Shown here: positions 44,193 through 53,756 of the stretch, piece by piece
How the letters are laid out: each line of letters starts with the position of its first letter
Position numbering within the stretch: the first letter of the stretch is position 1
DNA from: an uncultured SAR86 cluster bacterium
Lineage (GTDB): Bacteria; Pseudomonadota; Gammaproteobacteria; Magnimaribacterales; D2472
Assembly (NCBI GenBank): GCA_943788515.1
Contig: CALSQM010000002.1
Location: 1-64,000, forward strand
Length of the DNA stretch: 64,000 bases
Direction: 5' to 3'
Program-made: the position numbers and the translations under genes
The notes under the pieces: generated by a model
Told to the model about the DNA's origin: nothing
Databases searched by the model: none
Seen by the model: only the letters and a program-made list of their open reading frames with translations

Positions 44193-45683
44193 GTGGAACT
44201 CTCTAAAAAAATACAAGAATTAAAAGACAATGGTTTTTTTGAAAACCTAGGTATTGAGAGGGGCATTGAAAAAGAGTCCCTTAGAGTATCTAGTAACGGC
44301 AGTATCTCAGAAAGAAGTCATCCAAGCTCTCTAGGTTCTTCATATACAAACTCTTCTATAACAACAGATTTTGCTGAAGCTTTGGTAGAAATAGTTACAC
44401 CAGTTTTCAATAATATTGACGAGCTATATGATCATCTTTTTGCTCTTCATGTATTTATTAATAACAATATTAATGAAGAGTTTTTATGGCCTTTTTCAAT
44501 TCCTCCAAGGATAGATGATGAATCGAAAATTAACATAGCAACATATTCAAATAATAATGAAGGCCAGCTAAAACATGTATACCGTAAAGGCCTTGCTGCC
44601 AGATATGGAAAAACCATGCAATGTGTTTCAGGCATCCATTTCAATTTTTCTTTGTCTGAGAACTCAATGATAGATCTTATAGGCTCCAGCTCTCAAGAAG
44701 ATATAAATTCCACATATTTAAATTTAATAAGAAACTTTAAAAGAATGTTTTGGTTTGTTTTGTCGGAATTTGGAGAATCTGCTGTTGTTGATAAATCATT
44801 TGTAAAGGGAAGAAACAATGATCTTGATGAGTTAAACGATACAGATCTATTTAAAAAAAATGCAACGTCATTAAGAATGAGTGGGATTGGCTATAGGAGC
44901 CCAGCTCAAGAAAATCTTAACATTCACTATAATGACCTAGATAGTTTCCTTGAAGAAGTGAGAAATGGAATAATTAATCCTTACGCAGAGTTTAGTGCGC
45001 TAGGCTTAAAAGATGATGACGGTTCATATAAGCAAATATCTGATGGAATTCTTCAGATTGAAAATGAGTTATATGACTGTATTAGGCCTAAAAGAGCTGC
45101 CCATGGAAATGAAAGGCCATATGATGTTCTAAAAGAGCACGGTATAAAATATGTTGAAGTTAGGGGTATAGATTTATCTCCTTATGAAATAACTGGTATT
45201 TCAAAAAATCAAATTCGAATTCTTGATCTAGTGCTGCTTTATTGTTTACTTGAAGAAAGCCCTGAGATAGATGACCTAGAGCTCGAGTCTATTAATAAAA
45301 ATGATCAGGCTGTTATAAATAATGGGAGAGATCTTAATACAAAAATTATCTTCAAAGAAAATAAGACTACCTTGAATGATGCAAGAAATAATATTCTGAT
45401 GGACCTTCAGATGATTGCCGAGCAAATGAAAGACAAAAGGTATGAGGTTGCTTTAAAAAACCTAAAGATAAAAACAAATACATTTGATAGATCTAAGTCA
45501 TTCCATGAGACAGGCATAGAGATTGCAAAAAACAATCATTCAAAAATGATCAATATGCCAGAGATAGATACAGCAATATTTAAGCAACAAGCTAAGGATT
45601 CTTTGAAAAAATTTGATATTATCCATAATAATACAATTGATGAGATCAATGATTTTTTAGCTTCTTACAATAGAAATTTATAA
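44193..45683 (+). CDS. gshA: Glutamate-cysteine ligase (GTG start)
   Basis: 496 residues from GTG 44193; the nearby ATG at 44191 is in another frame. It is the proteobacterial GshA type: RGIEKESLRVSSNG, then GSSYTNSSITTDFAEALVEIVTP (glutamate site), QCVSGIHFNFSLS, and YVEVRGIDLSPYE. It makes gamma-glutamylcysteine, the first step to glutathione, consistent with the peroxidase gene at 7332. It lies 9 bases after pckA, probably read from the same transcript. Confidence 0.95.
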   Translation: MELSKKIQELKDNGFFENLGIERGIEKESLRVSSNGSISERSHPSSLGSSYTNSSITTDFAEALVEIVTPVFNNIDELYDHLFALHVFINNNINEEFLWPFSIPPRIDDESKINIATYSNNNEGQLKHVYRKGLAARYGKTMQCVSGIHFNFSLSENSMIDLIGSSSQEDINSTYLNLIRNFKRMFWFVLSEFGESAVVDKSFVKGRNNDLDELNDTDLFKKNATSLRMSGIGYRSPAQENLNIHYNDLDSFLEEVRNGIINPYAEFSALGLKDDDGSYKQISDGILQIENELYDCIRPKRAAHGNERPYDVLKEHGIKYVEVRGIDLSPYEITGISKNQIRILDLVLLYCLLEESPEIDDLELESINKNDQAVINNGRDLNTKIIFKENKTTLNDARNNILMDLQMIAEQMKDKRYEVALKNLKIKTNTFDRSKSFHETGIEIAKNNHSKMINMPEIDTAIFKQQAKDSLKKFDIIHNNTIDEINDFLASYNRNL

Positions 45684-45695
45684 ATAGGGGAAAAT

Positions 45696-46700
45696 ATGAA
45701 AGCTTTGCAATGTGTAGAATTGGGTGGTCCAGATAAACTTCAAATCAATGAGGTTTCAGATCCTGAAATAACAGCAGAACATGTCATTATAGATGTGAAG
45801 TCTGCTAGTGTTAATTTTCCAGATGTTTTAATGATTCAAGGCCTTTATCAGTTCCAGCCACCTCTTCCTTTTACACCAGGTGGTGAGTCAGCTGGAGTTG
45901 TCTCTGAGGTTGGGGAAGGAGTGACTGACTATAAAGTTGGTGATAAAGTTTTTGCAGCAACAGGTGTTGGCGGAATATCTGAAAAAATATTGGCACATCA
46001 ATCTATGTTAAGAGCAATCCCGAAAGAAATGGATTATGAAATAGCTGCAGCGCTATCCGTTACCTATGGGACATCAATTTACGCTTTAAAACAAAGAGCC
46101 AATATTCAACCAGGAGAAACTCTTCTGGTACTTGGAGCATCTGGCGGGGTCGGCCTTGCAACAGTTCAATTGGGTAAAGCGATGGGTGCAAAAATCATAG
46201 CAGCAGCTTCTACACAAGAGAAAGTAGACGTATGTATTGCCAATGGCGCCGATGAAGGCTTTGTGTACCCCTCAGGCAACCTAGATAGAGATCAACAGAA
46301 AGAACTTTCTAATAAAGTTAAAGAACTCACAGGTGGAATGGGCCCTAATGTTATCTATGACCCTGTTGGAGGGAGTTATGCCGAACCTTGTCTAAGATCT
46401 ATTGCCTGGGAAGGAAGGTATCTTGTAATTGGTTTTGCTGCTGGTGCTGACCAAATACCAAAAATGCCTCTCAACTTAACTTTGTTAAAAGGTTGTCAAA
46501 TTGTAGGTGTGTTTTGGGGTGCTTGGGCTGGGATGTTTCCTGCTGAAAATCAGAAAAATTTTGAAGAACTATTTACTATGTACGCTGATGGCAAAATCAA
46601 TCCAGAGGCCTCTGATAAATTCACACTAGATACAGCCGCAGATGCTATTGCTCATCTTGCTGACAGAAAAGCAAAAGGAAAGGTAGTAATTAATTTCTAG
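45696..46700 (+). CDS. Zinc-less MDR oxidoreductase (NADPH:quinone reductase family)
   Basis: 334 residues. Medium-chain dehydrogenase fold: the GroES-like N-terminal domain has SVNFPDVLMIQGLYQFQPPLPFTPGGESAGVV, and the cofactor-binding LGASGGVGLATVQLGKAMGAKIIA loop is near residue 148. No catalytic-zinc cysteine/histidine set is visible, consistent with the quinone-oxidoreductase branch. Substrate is not deducible; related bacterial enzymes reduce quinones or enoyl-CoA/enone compounds. A GGGG ribosome site precedes the ATG; the gene follows gshA by 12 bases and overlaps the sco stop convergently. Confidence 0.88.
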   Translation: MKALQCVELGGPDKLQINEVSDPEITAEHVIIDVKSASVNFPDVLMIQGLYQFQPPLPFTPGGESAGVVSEVGEGVTDYKVGDKVFAATGVGGISEKILAHQSMLRAIPKEMDYEIAAALSVTYGTSIYALKQRANIQPGETLLVLGASGGVGLATVQLGKAMGAKIIAAASTQEKVDVCIANGADEGFVYPSGNLDRDQQKELSNKVKELTGGMGPNVIYDPVGGSYAEPCLRSIAWEGRYLVIGFAAGADQIPKMPLNLTLLKGCQIVGVFWGAWAGMFPAENQKNFEELFTMYADGKINPEASDKFTLDTAADAIAHLADRKAKGKVVINF

Positions 46701-47344
46701 TCTTGGGTAACAGACTGGTAGGTTAAAGATAATCTAGAGGTGTTAAAGGGTGGTCTGAAAAGACCCACATATTCTCCTTTAGGGTTAAGTAAAATAATAC
46801 TATTTACATGATTATCTAAATGCGAGTGATCCATACCATGATCATGATTCATGCTGGGCATAACATTATTTACAGATAATTGAGTTGCCAAGCTTAAAAG
46901 CATTGGCCTCTCATTGCTAACGCCAATAAAATCATCATCGAAGCCTTTTGCATATTTATCGATATCTTCAGGGGTATCTCGCTCTGGGTCTATGGTAACT
47001 AAAACCCATTGCTTATTTTCTAGATTATAATTTTTATCTCTTAGTACTTTGACTAATTTTGATAGCTCATACATTGTGGTTGGGCATTCATCAGGACATC
47101 TTGAAAAACCAAAATACATTACGGTCCATTTACCCATAAGATCTTCTTTAGAAAAGGATTCATTATTAGATGAAAAGAATTCAAAGTCTGAAATTTGTTT
47201 TGGTTTTTCAAATAAAAATAATCCATTAACCAGCAACTCGTTGGTGCTAAGAATTCGAGGAGTTGTGAGCTTATTTATAAATAACCCCATAACGGTTGTA
47301 ACAAAAATAGCTATTAATAGAAGATTTTTATTTACTGATTTCAT
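46697..47344 (-). CDS. SCO1/SenC family copper chaperone
   Basis: 215 residues. An N-terminal membrane anchor (about 8-25) precedes a thioredoxin-like domain with the copper-binding C-P-D-E-C-P (FSRCPDECPTTMYEL). The third ligand histidine is in the His-rich stretch MNHDHGMDHSHLDNHV (about 168-183), which is richer in histidine than usual. SCO proteins deliver copper or reduce the CuA site of cytochrome c oxidase subunit II, encoded in the same locus. Its start overlaps the ctaB stop (ATGA). Confidence 0.92.
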   Translation of the reverse strand: MKSVNKNLLLIAIFVTTVMGLFINKLTTPRILSTNELLVNGLFLFEKPKQISDFEFFSSNNESFSKEDLMGKWTVMYFGFSRCPDECPTTMYELSKLVKVLRDKNYNLENKQWVLVTIDPERDTPEDIDKYAKGFDDDFIGVSNERPMLLSLATQLSVNNVMPSMNHDHGMDHSHLDNHVNSIILLNPKGEYVGLFRPPFNTSRLSLTYQSVTQD

Positions 47345-48204
47345 TGAATTAAATAGTGATCAAGAAGCAAGGCTACGAAAATTAAAAAGATATAGTAAAT
47401 CGAAAAGTTGAATGTTTTCATAGCAATAGCATCATTATCACTAAAATATAATTTTATAGAATAATATAAAAATATTGAGCTCAAGATAACTGCAGATACT
47501 AAATATATTCCGCCTGACATTAAAACTATGTAAGGAAGAATGCTTACTATAAATAATATGATTGTGTAGAGAACTATTTGGAGCTTAGTAAACGCAACTC
47601 CATGAGTAACAGGAAGCATTGGGATGGACTCTTTTGCATACTCATCTTTTCTATAAATTGCTAAAGCCCAAAAATGTGGGGGAGTCCAAACAAAAATAAT
47701 TAAAACCAATAAAAGAGCATGTGGGTCAATTGTGTTGCTTATTGATGCCCACCCCAATAAAGGGGGGGCAGCCCCTGCAAGCCCTCCGATGACGATATTT
47801 TGTGGTGTTGCACGCTTTAAATATACAGTATAAATGAATGCGTACCCTATTAAGGAAGCCAGCGTAAGAATCATAGTAAGAGTATTAATAAATACGTATA
47901 AAATTACAGCTCCAAATATGCCAATTACTAAAGCAAAGCAAGATGCATGAAATGCACTGAGCTCTCCTTGAGGCAAGGGTCTTTGATCTGTTCTTGTCAT
48001 TGCAGCGTCAGCTTTTCTATCAATGACTTGATTTATGGCGGCAGCAGAACCAGAACACAAAGCAATACCGAAAAGTGCAATTAATATTGTTGAAATTGAG
48101 CTAACAGTATCTTCTGCAAGCAACATCCCAACAAGAGCACAAATTAACATCATGTAAACAACATTAGGTTTACATAGAAGGTAGTAACTTTTAATTAAGT
48201 TCAT
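47341..48204 (-). CDS. ctaB: Protoheme IX farnesyltransferase (heme O synthase)
   Basis: 287 residues from ATG 48204, which overlaps the ctaA stop (ATGA). UbiA-superfamily: the first aspartate-rich motif is NQVIDRKADAAMTRTDQRPLP (about 62-82), the second region is WTPPHFWALAIYRKDEY. Nine membrane segments are expected and the hydrophobic pattern agrees. It adds a farnesyl chain to heme b, feeding ctaA and the aa3 oxidase. Confidence 0.95.
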   Translation of the reverse strand: MNLIKSYYLLCKPNVVYMMLICALVGMLLAEDTVSSISTILIALFGIALCSGSAAAINQVIDRKADAAMTRTDQRPLPQGELSAFHASCFALVIGIFGAVILYVFINTLTMILTLASLIGYAFIYTVYLKRATPQNIVIGGLAGAAPPLLGWASISNTIDPHALLLVLIIFVWTPPHFWALAIYRKDEYAKESIPMLPVTHGVAFTKLQIVLYTIILFIVSILPYIVLMSGGIYLVSAVILSSIFLYYSIKLYFSDNDAIAMKTFNFSIYYIFLIFVALLLDHYLIQ

Positions 48205-49175
48205 TTTTTCCAAGCAAGATAATTAATAGTAAATATAGTTAATAAAAGGGTTGCTGCAATTAGATTATGCGCGATAGCAACATACAAAGGCAGAACATAT
48301 ACAACATTTATTATCCCAAGGCTTATTTGAGTAATAAGTAATATTCCTAAAGTTGATGCAAGGGGCGCTGCATTTGAAAACCACAACTTTGACATTAAGA
48401 TAAGGAAAACTAGAGTAACAAGTATTGCAGAAACTCTATGAGAATAATGAACCGCAACTCTTGAGGGATTATCAAGCAATCCATACAGATAATTAGGGCC
48501 AACCTCCTGATTTAAATTAAACCCATTCTTAAAATCCATTTCTGGTAAGTAACTGCCTTGGCATGTTGGAAAATCAGCACATGCCAATGATGCATAGTTC
48601 GTACTTGTCCATACTCCTAAAAAAATCTGAATAATTAAAACAAAGAAAGCCAGACCTGCAATAAATTTAAGATCAGGAATTTTCATTTTATTTAATAGCT
48701 CAAAATTGCTCGCCATAAGAAATATAAAGAAGAACAGAGTAAGCGTAGTAAAGCCACCAAAAAGATGGCCAGTCACTATGATTGGCAGTAACTTTAGGCT
48801 AACTGTTAAATATCCGAAAAGTCCTTGGCAGCAGATAAATATTAAAAGCCCGACAGTCCAATATCTAATTTTCTTGTTTTCTTTTTGTTTAAAAGACAGA
48901 TAAGTCAATATAATTGCAAAGAACCCAAGGGTTGCAGCAAAATATCTGTGAACAACCTCAGGAATAGCTTTATTAATATCATAGGGATACATTGGAAACC
49001 TAGTTTCTGCAACTGCAATTTCCGCTTCATTTGTAGGAAAAACAATAAAGCCATAGCAACCTGGCCAGTCCGGGCAGCCTAAGCCAGCATCAACAAGCCT
49101 AGTCCATGCGCCAAGAGCTATTACAACAAAAGCTAGGCAGATTCCAAAAAAAGATAAGTTTTTTATATTATTCAT
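48201..49175 (-). CDS. ctaA: Heme A synthase (CtaA/COX15)
   Basis: 324 residues, eight membrane segments. The family signature is TRLVDAGLGCPDWPGCYG near residue 27, with paired cysteines on the outer face, then HRYFAATLGF and HYSHRVSA histidines for heme b/o. It oxidises heme O to heme A. A second cysteine pair (ACADFPTCQG) mirrors the first, as expected for the tandem-repeat architecture. It begins 1 base into the stop of the 182-residue gene. Confidence 0.95.
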   Translation of the reverse strand: MNNIKNLSFFGICLAFVVIALGAWTRLVDAGLGCPDWPGCYGFIVFPTNEAEIAVAETRFPMYPYDINKAIPEVVHRYFAATLGFFAIILTYLSFKQKENKKIRYWTVGLLIFICCQGLFGYLTVSLKLLPIIVTGHLFGGFTTLTLFFFIFLMASNFELLNKMKIPDLKFIAGLAFFVLIIQIFLGVWTSTNYASLACADFPTCQGSYLPEMDFKNGFNLNQEVGPNYLYGLLDNPSRVAVHYSHRVSAILVTLVFLILMSKLWFSNAAPLASTLGILLITQISLGIINVVYVLPLYVAIAHNLIAATLLLTIFTINYLAWKK

Positions 49176-49723
49176 TAAATTAGCACCTTTAAGTCTTTTA
49201 ATATTTTTTTAGGGTCTGTATCTGTATCAAAGTACATTACAGCTCTTCCATATGGGTCAATGATAAATATCGGGTTCGCTTCTGTAATATTAAGATCCGA
49301 ATTTTTTTGAAGGACATTTAATAAAACGCCATTTTTATCATTAACTAACTCTGTTCTTGGGTATTCATTAATCAAATCATTTACCCCATCAATGATTAAC
49401 TCATTGCTATAAAAAGCTACTCTCTTTACTTTATATATATCTCTATTAAGAGCTACATTTAGCTGACGCATAAGATATAAGGAATTAGATGATTTTTCAG
49501 GGTCTGTTATGTAAACAGCCATTACCCACTTGCCATCCTCAAACTCAATCAGTTTTTCATTATCATTTTGATTGAACTGCTCGAAGTTAAAGTACGATTT
49601 AAAGAAAACCCCATTATTACGTGTTCCTTCAGGTGAATAGCCATAAGTAAAAAATAAGGTTGAGAATGTAACTACTAAAATTGGCGTTAGTAAAATTATT
49701 GCTAAAAATATTTTATTCTTCAT
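49175..49723 (-). CDS. Cytochrome oxidase locus thioredoxin-like membrane-anchored protein
   Basis: 182 residues. One N-terminal membrane helix (about 5-26) and a periplasmic domain with a thioredoxin-like strand pattern ending in NPIFIIDPYGRAVMYFDTDT, which resembles the C-terminal end of SCO proteins. No CxxxC copper motif is present. An equivalent gene lies between SURF1 and ctaA in Pseudomonas, so it is probably an assembly factor; its precise job is unknown. Its start overlaps the SURF1 stop by 11 bases. Confidence 0.72.
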   Translation of the reverse strand: MKNKIFLAIILLTPILVVTFSTLFFTYGYSPEGTRNNGVFFKSYFNFEQFNQNDNEKLIEFEDGKWVMAVYITDPEKSSNSLYLMRQLNVALNRDIYKVKRVAFYSNELIIDGVNDLINEYPRTELVNDKNGVLLNVLQKNSDLNITEANPIFIIDPYGRAVMYFDTDTDPKKILKDLKVLI

Positions 49724-50414
49724 TTTTCTTAAATCCTATCCATAAATACATTAAACAAATTGCAAACCACATTGTGAACCATTGAGCAGAATATCCATAA
49801 TGCTTGATCGGCATCATAGTTGATGGTGTGATTCTTACATACTCTAAGCTATTCCTTAATGTTGGATCAGCTACCAGCACAAAGGGTAAAAATTTTTGGT
49901 TATACTCTTTTAAGAGAACTGTTACATTTTTCGTTTGTGATACTTTTGGCCATGTATCAGTAACTAGTTCGTCAGAAAGAACAAATCCAAGCTCAGGATC
50001 TTCCAAAATGCCTTTGACACTGGCTGCTATATTTTCAATATCTATATTAGGCAGATCTTTTCTAAATTCTTTTTGTGCTATCCAGCCCCTATCTACGAGT
50101 ATGTATCTATCAGAACTCTTTATCTTTAATGGTGTAAGAACTTTGTATCCTGCAATGCCGCTATTGATAACGTTATCAATCAGTATTTGTTCTGCTCCGT
50201 CCCATTCGCCATCAACAAGGACTCTGTCCCATTTAATAGATGTGTCTGAGATATAAGATGCATCTTCTTTTAGGTTGCTATTAAATTGTGCAATTATTTT
50301 ACTTTTCGCTTGACCTCTCTCTATTTGCCATAAGCCTAGAATAAAAAAAGTGCATGCAAAAAATACAAAAAAAACTGTTACTTTTTTTCCTGGTTTAAAA
50401 TTTCTTTTTTTCAT
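49713..50414 (-). CDS. SURF1 family cytochrome oxidase assembly protein
   Basis: 233 residues with membrane helices at both ends (about 10-28 and 210-228) around a periplasmic domain, the SURF1 topology. Typical sequence: LGLWQIERGQAKSKII, VDGEWDG, YKVLTPLKI, ILVDRGWIA, and the final HYGYSAQWFTMWFAICLMYLWIGFK. SURF1 helps insert heme a into subunit I. Located between the subunit III gene and ctaA. Confidence 0.92.
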   Translation of the reverse strand: MKKRNFKPGKKVTVFFVFFACTFFILGLWQIERGQAKSKIIAQFNSNLKEDASYISDTSIKWDRVLVDGEWDGAEQILIDNVINSGIAGYKVLTPLKIKSSDRYILVDRGWIAQKEFRKDLPNIDIENIAASVKGILEDPELGFVLSDELVTDTWPKVSQTKNVTVLLKEYNQKFLPFVLVADPTLRNSLEYVRITPSTMMPIKHYGYSAQWFTMWFAICLMYLWIGFKKNEE

Positions 50415-50449
50415 ATCTATAAAATGTTAACTGTTCTAAAATAATTTTT

Positions 50450-50674
50450 ATGATTAAAACTCTAATTTATATCGACGTATTTTTAATATTTTTATCTCTT
50501 GGCAGTGGGCTCTATTTCTTAATAGTCGATCAGGGCAAGGTTGAAAGCAAGAGAACTGCACACAGTCTCGGATTCAGAGTTGCCCTGGCTGCTATATTAA
50601 TAATCTTAGTTACCATCGGCCTAATAACTGGCGAACTAGGAAATAATTTGCCTTGGGAGGATGTTCCTAACTAA
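50450..50674 (+). CDS. Twin transmembrane protein (DUF2909)
   Basis: 74 residues with two membrane helices (about 4-26 and 45-66) joined by a short basic loop (DQGKVESKRTAHSLGFR). The family (DUF2909, TwinTM) is found between cytochrome oxidase subunit III and SURF1 genes in gammaproteobacteria. It is the only plus-strand gene within an 8-kb minus-strand oxidase cluster. Function unknown. It diverges from SURF1 and overlaps the coxC 3' end by 4 bases. Confidence 0.82.
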   Translation: MIKTLIYIDVFLIFLSLGSGLYFLIVDQGKVESKRTAHSLGFRVALAAILIILVTIGLITGELGNNLPWEDVPN

Positions 50675-51588
50675 AGTATATAAACAAATAAGAACAACAT
50701 TACCCATACAACATCAACAAAATGCCAATACCAAGAGGCAGCCTCAAATCCAAAGTGATCGTGATCTTCAAAATGTCCAGCAAATAGGGATCTAGCCAAC
50801 ATTATCCCAAGCATTAATCCTCCCATCATTACATGAAAGCCATGGAAGCCGGTTAACATAAAAAAGGTTGAGCCATAAATACCTGAATTCAATGTTAAGC
50901 CATAATGAGTATATGCTTCATAATATTCTTTCGCTTGCAAGTAAACAAAAATTACAGCAAGTATTACAGTAACCCCTAGCCAAACATTAAATTGTTTTCT
51001 ATTACCGTTTTTTAAACCAACATGAGCATGATGAACGGTTAAGCTTGAGCTTAATAAGACGATTGTATTCCAAAGCGGAAGCCACTTAAGAGCTTTATCA
51101 AAGCCAGGCCAAGCCATGCTTGTAAAACCAGTATCTTTATATGCGGCCCCTTTATCTGGTGTCTCTATTAATGGCCAAGCTGACTCGAAGCCATTCCATA
51201 AATCTAGAGCAGCAACACCGACCCCTTTTTCACCAACCCCACCAAGCCAAGGCACTGCGAAATTTCTTACGTAAAAAAGAGCACCAAAAAATGCAGCAAA
51301 AAACATAACTTCGGAAAATATAAACCAAGCCATTCCATAAACATAAGATGTTTTTAGCTGATTACTGTCTAAACCAGCCAAGTGCTCTTTAACAACTTGT
51401 CTAAACCAGAAAAATAATGTCGTGAATAAAGAAAGAAAGCCGGCATAAAGAATATATACAGAATTGTTATCAGCATCTCCTAAATTATTAATAGTACTTG
51501 AGGCGCCCATAACTAAAAGAAATAAAGATACTGCCATAAAGATTGGAAATCTACTTTGGTCAGGTACATAGTAATTTTGTGTGCTCAT
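50671..51588 (-). CDS. ctaE: Cytochrome c oxidase subunit III
   Basis: 305 residues, seven membrane segments. Signature stretches include WFIFSEVMFFAAFFGALFY, SSLTVHHAHVGL, GLTLNSGIYGSTFFMLTGFHGFHVMMGG and the C-terminal ASWYWHFVDVVWVMLFLFVYIL. A loop of about 55 residues (IETPDKGAAYKDTG...) lies between helices, typical of gammaproteobacterial subunit III. It stabilises subunit I. Follows ctaG by 6 bases. Confidence 0.96.
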   Translation of the reverse strand: MSTQNYYVPDQSRFPIFMAVSLFLLVMGASSTINNLGDADNNSVYILYAGFLSLFTTLFFWFRQVVKEHLAGLDSNQLKTSYVYGMAWFIFSEVMFFAAFFGALFYVRNFAVPWLGGVGEKGVGVAALDLWNGFESAWPLIETPDKGAAYKDTGFTSMAWPGFDKALKWLPLWNTIVLLSSSLTVHHAHVGLKNGNRKQFNVWLGVTVILAVIFVYLQAKEYYEAYTHYGLTLNSGIYGSTFFMLTGFHGFHVMMGGLMLGIMLARSLFAGHFEDHDHFGFEAASWYWHFVDVVWVMLFLFVYIL

Positions 51589-51594
51589 ATTATT

Positions 51595-52155
51595 CTAGTG
51601 CTCCATATTCATTTCGTGACCAGCCATTGGCTCGTCATTGTAGTCTGTAATGTCAAAAATAGTGTATGACATGATTATATTTTTAATGTTCTTAGGTAGT
51701 TCATTTGAAACAAGTAATTTTACTGGCAGAAGAGCCTCTTCTCCTGGCATTAATTCTTGCTGCTCAAAACAAAAGCATTCTAACTTTTTAAGATGAGCAG
51801 CTGCATTGGAGGGGGCAACGCTTGGAACAGCCTGAGCAACCATCTTTTTGTTGGTAGTGTTTTTAACGTAGAAGGTTGCAGTATAGTATTCGCCAGTAGA
51901 AATTTTCATTACTTTTTCAGATGGCTCAAAAACCCAAGGCATATTTTCATTATTTGTTGAAATAAATTGAATTGCCAAGGGCCTGCCGTCATCTGTTAGT
52001 AGCTCATCCTCATAATCTGATTGGAATACTTTTCCATTAATACCAGTCACTTCACAAAAAACATCATACAAAGGCACTAATGCAAAGCCAAAGGCAAACA
52101 TAAGAGGAACTGCAATGAGCAATTTTCTTAATGTTTTCTTTGCATCCGGATTCAT
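51595..52155 (-). CDS. ctaG: Cytochrome c oxidase assembly protein CtaG (Cox11)
   Basis: 186 residues from ATG 52155, which overlaps the coxA TGA (ATGA). N-terminal membrane anchor (about 13-32) followed by an immunoglobulin-like copper-binding domain; the copper ligands are in the C-F-C-F motif (KLECFCFEQQELMPGEE). It delivers copper to the CuB site of subunit I. Its position between subunits I and III is conserved. Confidence 0.94.
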   Translation of the reverse strand: MNPDAKKTLRKLLIAVPLMFAFGFALVPLYDVFCEVTGINGKVFQSDYEDELLTDDGRPLAIQFISTNNENMPWVFEPSEKVMKISTGEYYTATFYVKNTTNKKMVAQAVPSVAPSNAAAHLKKLECFCFEQQELMPGEEALLPVKLLVSNELPKNIKNIIMSYTIFDITDYNDEPMAGHEMNMEH

Positions 52156-53738
52156 CAATCTATCTTAGGTGGAGTAGTGAATGTGTGATATGGCGCTGGT
52201 GATGCAACTGTCCATTCAAGACCTGTTGCTCCTTCCCAAACCTGATCAGTAGCTTTCTTTCCGCCCATAACTGTTTTAACAACTATAAATAAGAATAGCA
52301 GCTGAGACACTCCAAATAAAAATGCTCCAACTGTAGATACCATATTCCAATCTGCGAATTGAAGTGCATAGTCTGGATATCTTCTTGGCATTCCTGCTAA
52401 TCCAATAAAATGTTGAGGGAAAAATGTAACGTTAACACCTATAAATGAGAGCCAAAAATGTAGTTTTCCTAGCCTTTCGTCATACATGTTTCCACACCAT
52501 TTAGGTATCCAATAGTAAACAGCAGCCATTATTGAAAAAATAGCTCCTGGTACAAGAACATAGTGGAAATGGGCTACAACAAAATATGTATCATGATATT
52601 GGAAGTCAGCTGGAGTAATGGCTAACATTAATCCTGAAAATCCACCAAATGTGAAAAGAACAACAAATGCGCAAGCAAACAACATTGGGGTTTCAAATGT
52701 GATTGAGCCTCTGAACATTGTTGCTATCCAATTAAATACTTTTACTCCAGTTGGAACTGCTATCAGCATAGTTGCCCACATAAAGAAAAGCTCTGCCGCT
52801 AAAGGAAGGCCAACTGTAAACATATGATGAGCCCAAACTACGAATGATAAAATAGCAATAGATAGCATTGCCCAAACCATAGACGAGTAACCAAATAACT
52901 GTTTTCTTGAAAAAGTTTCAATGATATGGGACACGATCCCAAAAGCTGGCAAAATCATTATATAAACTTCTGGGTGACCAAAGAACCAAAATATATGCTG
53001 GAATAAAACTGGATCACCGCCACCAGCTGCATTAAAGAAACTAGTACCAAAATGAATATCCATCAACATCATTGTTACTGCCCCTGCTAGAACTGGCATT
53101 ACTGCTATAAGCAAATATGCTGTAATTAACCAAGACCATACAAATAGAGGCATTTTCATTAGGCCAACACCGGGCGCTCTCATATTCATGATTGTTACTA
53201 CAACATTAATAGCACCCATTATTGATGATGCTCCCATGATGTGAACCGAGAATATAAAGAAAGTTACACTTGGAGGTGCATAAGTTGTTGATAGAGGCGC
53301 GTAGAAGGTCCAGCCAAAGTTAGGCGCTCCGCCTTCCATGAATAGAGATGACAATAAGATAAAAAATGCAAAAGGAAGAATCCAGAAACTTAGATTATTC
53401 ATTCTAGGCAAAGCCATATCAGGTGCACCAATCATCATTGGAACAAGCCAATTAGCCAAACCAACGAATGCTGGCATTACGCCCCCAAATATCATTATTA
53501 ATCCATGAAGAGTAATCATTTGATTATAAAACTCAGGCTCTACTATTTGCATACCTGGTTGAAATAGCTCGGCCCTAATAACCATGGCCATTGCTCCACC
53601 AATTAGGAACATTGCAAAACTAAACCATAAATATAAAGTACCTATGTCTTTATGGTTGGTTGTATATAACCATCTAGTTAGACCTTTAGCAGGCCCGTGA
53701 TGGTGATCGTCATGATGGTTTTCTATAACTGCGCTCAT
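52155..53738 (-). CDS. ctaD: Cytochrome c oxidase subunit I
   Basis: 527 residues, twelve membrane helices. The heme-copper centre is plain: HGLIMIFGG (low-spin heme a ligand), FGHPEVYIMILPAFG (CuB His and the cross-linked Tyr), WAHHMFTVG (two CuB His), and HDTYFVVAHFHYVL (heme a3 and heme a ligands). K- and D-channel-type residues indicate an A-family aa3 oxidase, as expected with heme A synthesis encoded nearby. The N-terminus is His-rich (NHHDDHHHGP). It follows ctaC by 18 bases. Confidence 0.97.
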   Translation of the reverse strand: MSAVIENHHDDHHHGPAKGLTRWLYTTNHKDIGTLYLWFSFAMFLIGGAMAMVIRAELFQPGMQIVEPEFYNQMITLHGLIMIFGGVMPAFVGLANWLVPMMIGAPDMALPRMNNLSFWILPFAFFILLSSLFMEGGAPNFGWTFYAPLSTTYAPPSVTFFIFSVHIMGASSIMGAINVVVTIMNMRAPGVGLMKMPLFVWSWLITAYLLIAVMPVLAGAVTMMLMDIHFGTSFFNAAGGGDPVLFQHIFWFFGHPEVYIMILPAFGIVSHIIETFSRKQLFGYSSMVWAMLSIAILSFVVWAHHMFTVGLPLAAELFFMWATMLIAVPTGVKVFNWIATMFRGSITFETPMLFACAFVVLFTFGGFSGLMLAITPADFQYHDTYFVVAHFHYVLVPGAIFSIMAAVYYWIPKWCGNMYDERLGKLHFWLSFIGVNVTFFPQHFIGLAGMPRRYPDYALQFADWNMVSTVGAFLFGVSQLLFLFIVVKTVMGGKKATDQVWEGATGLEWTVASPAPYHTFTTPPKID

Positions 53739-53756
53739 AATCTTCTATCCTCTTCT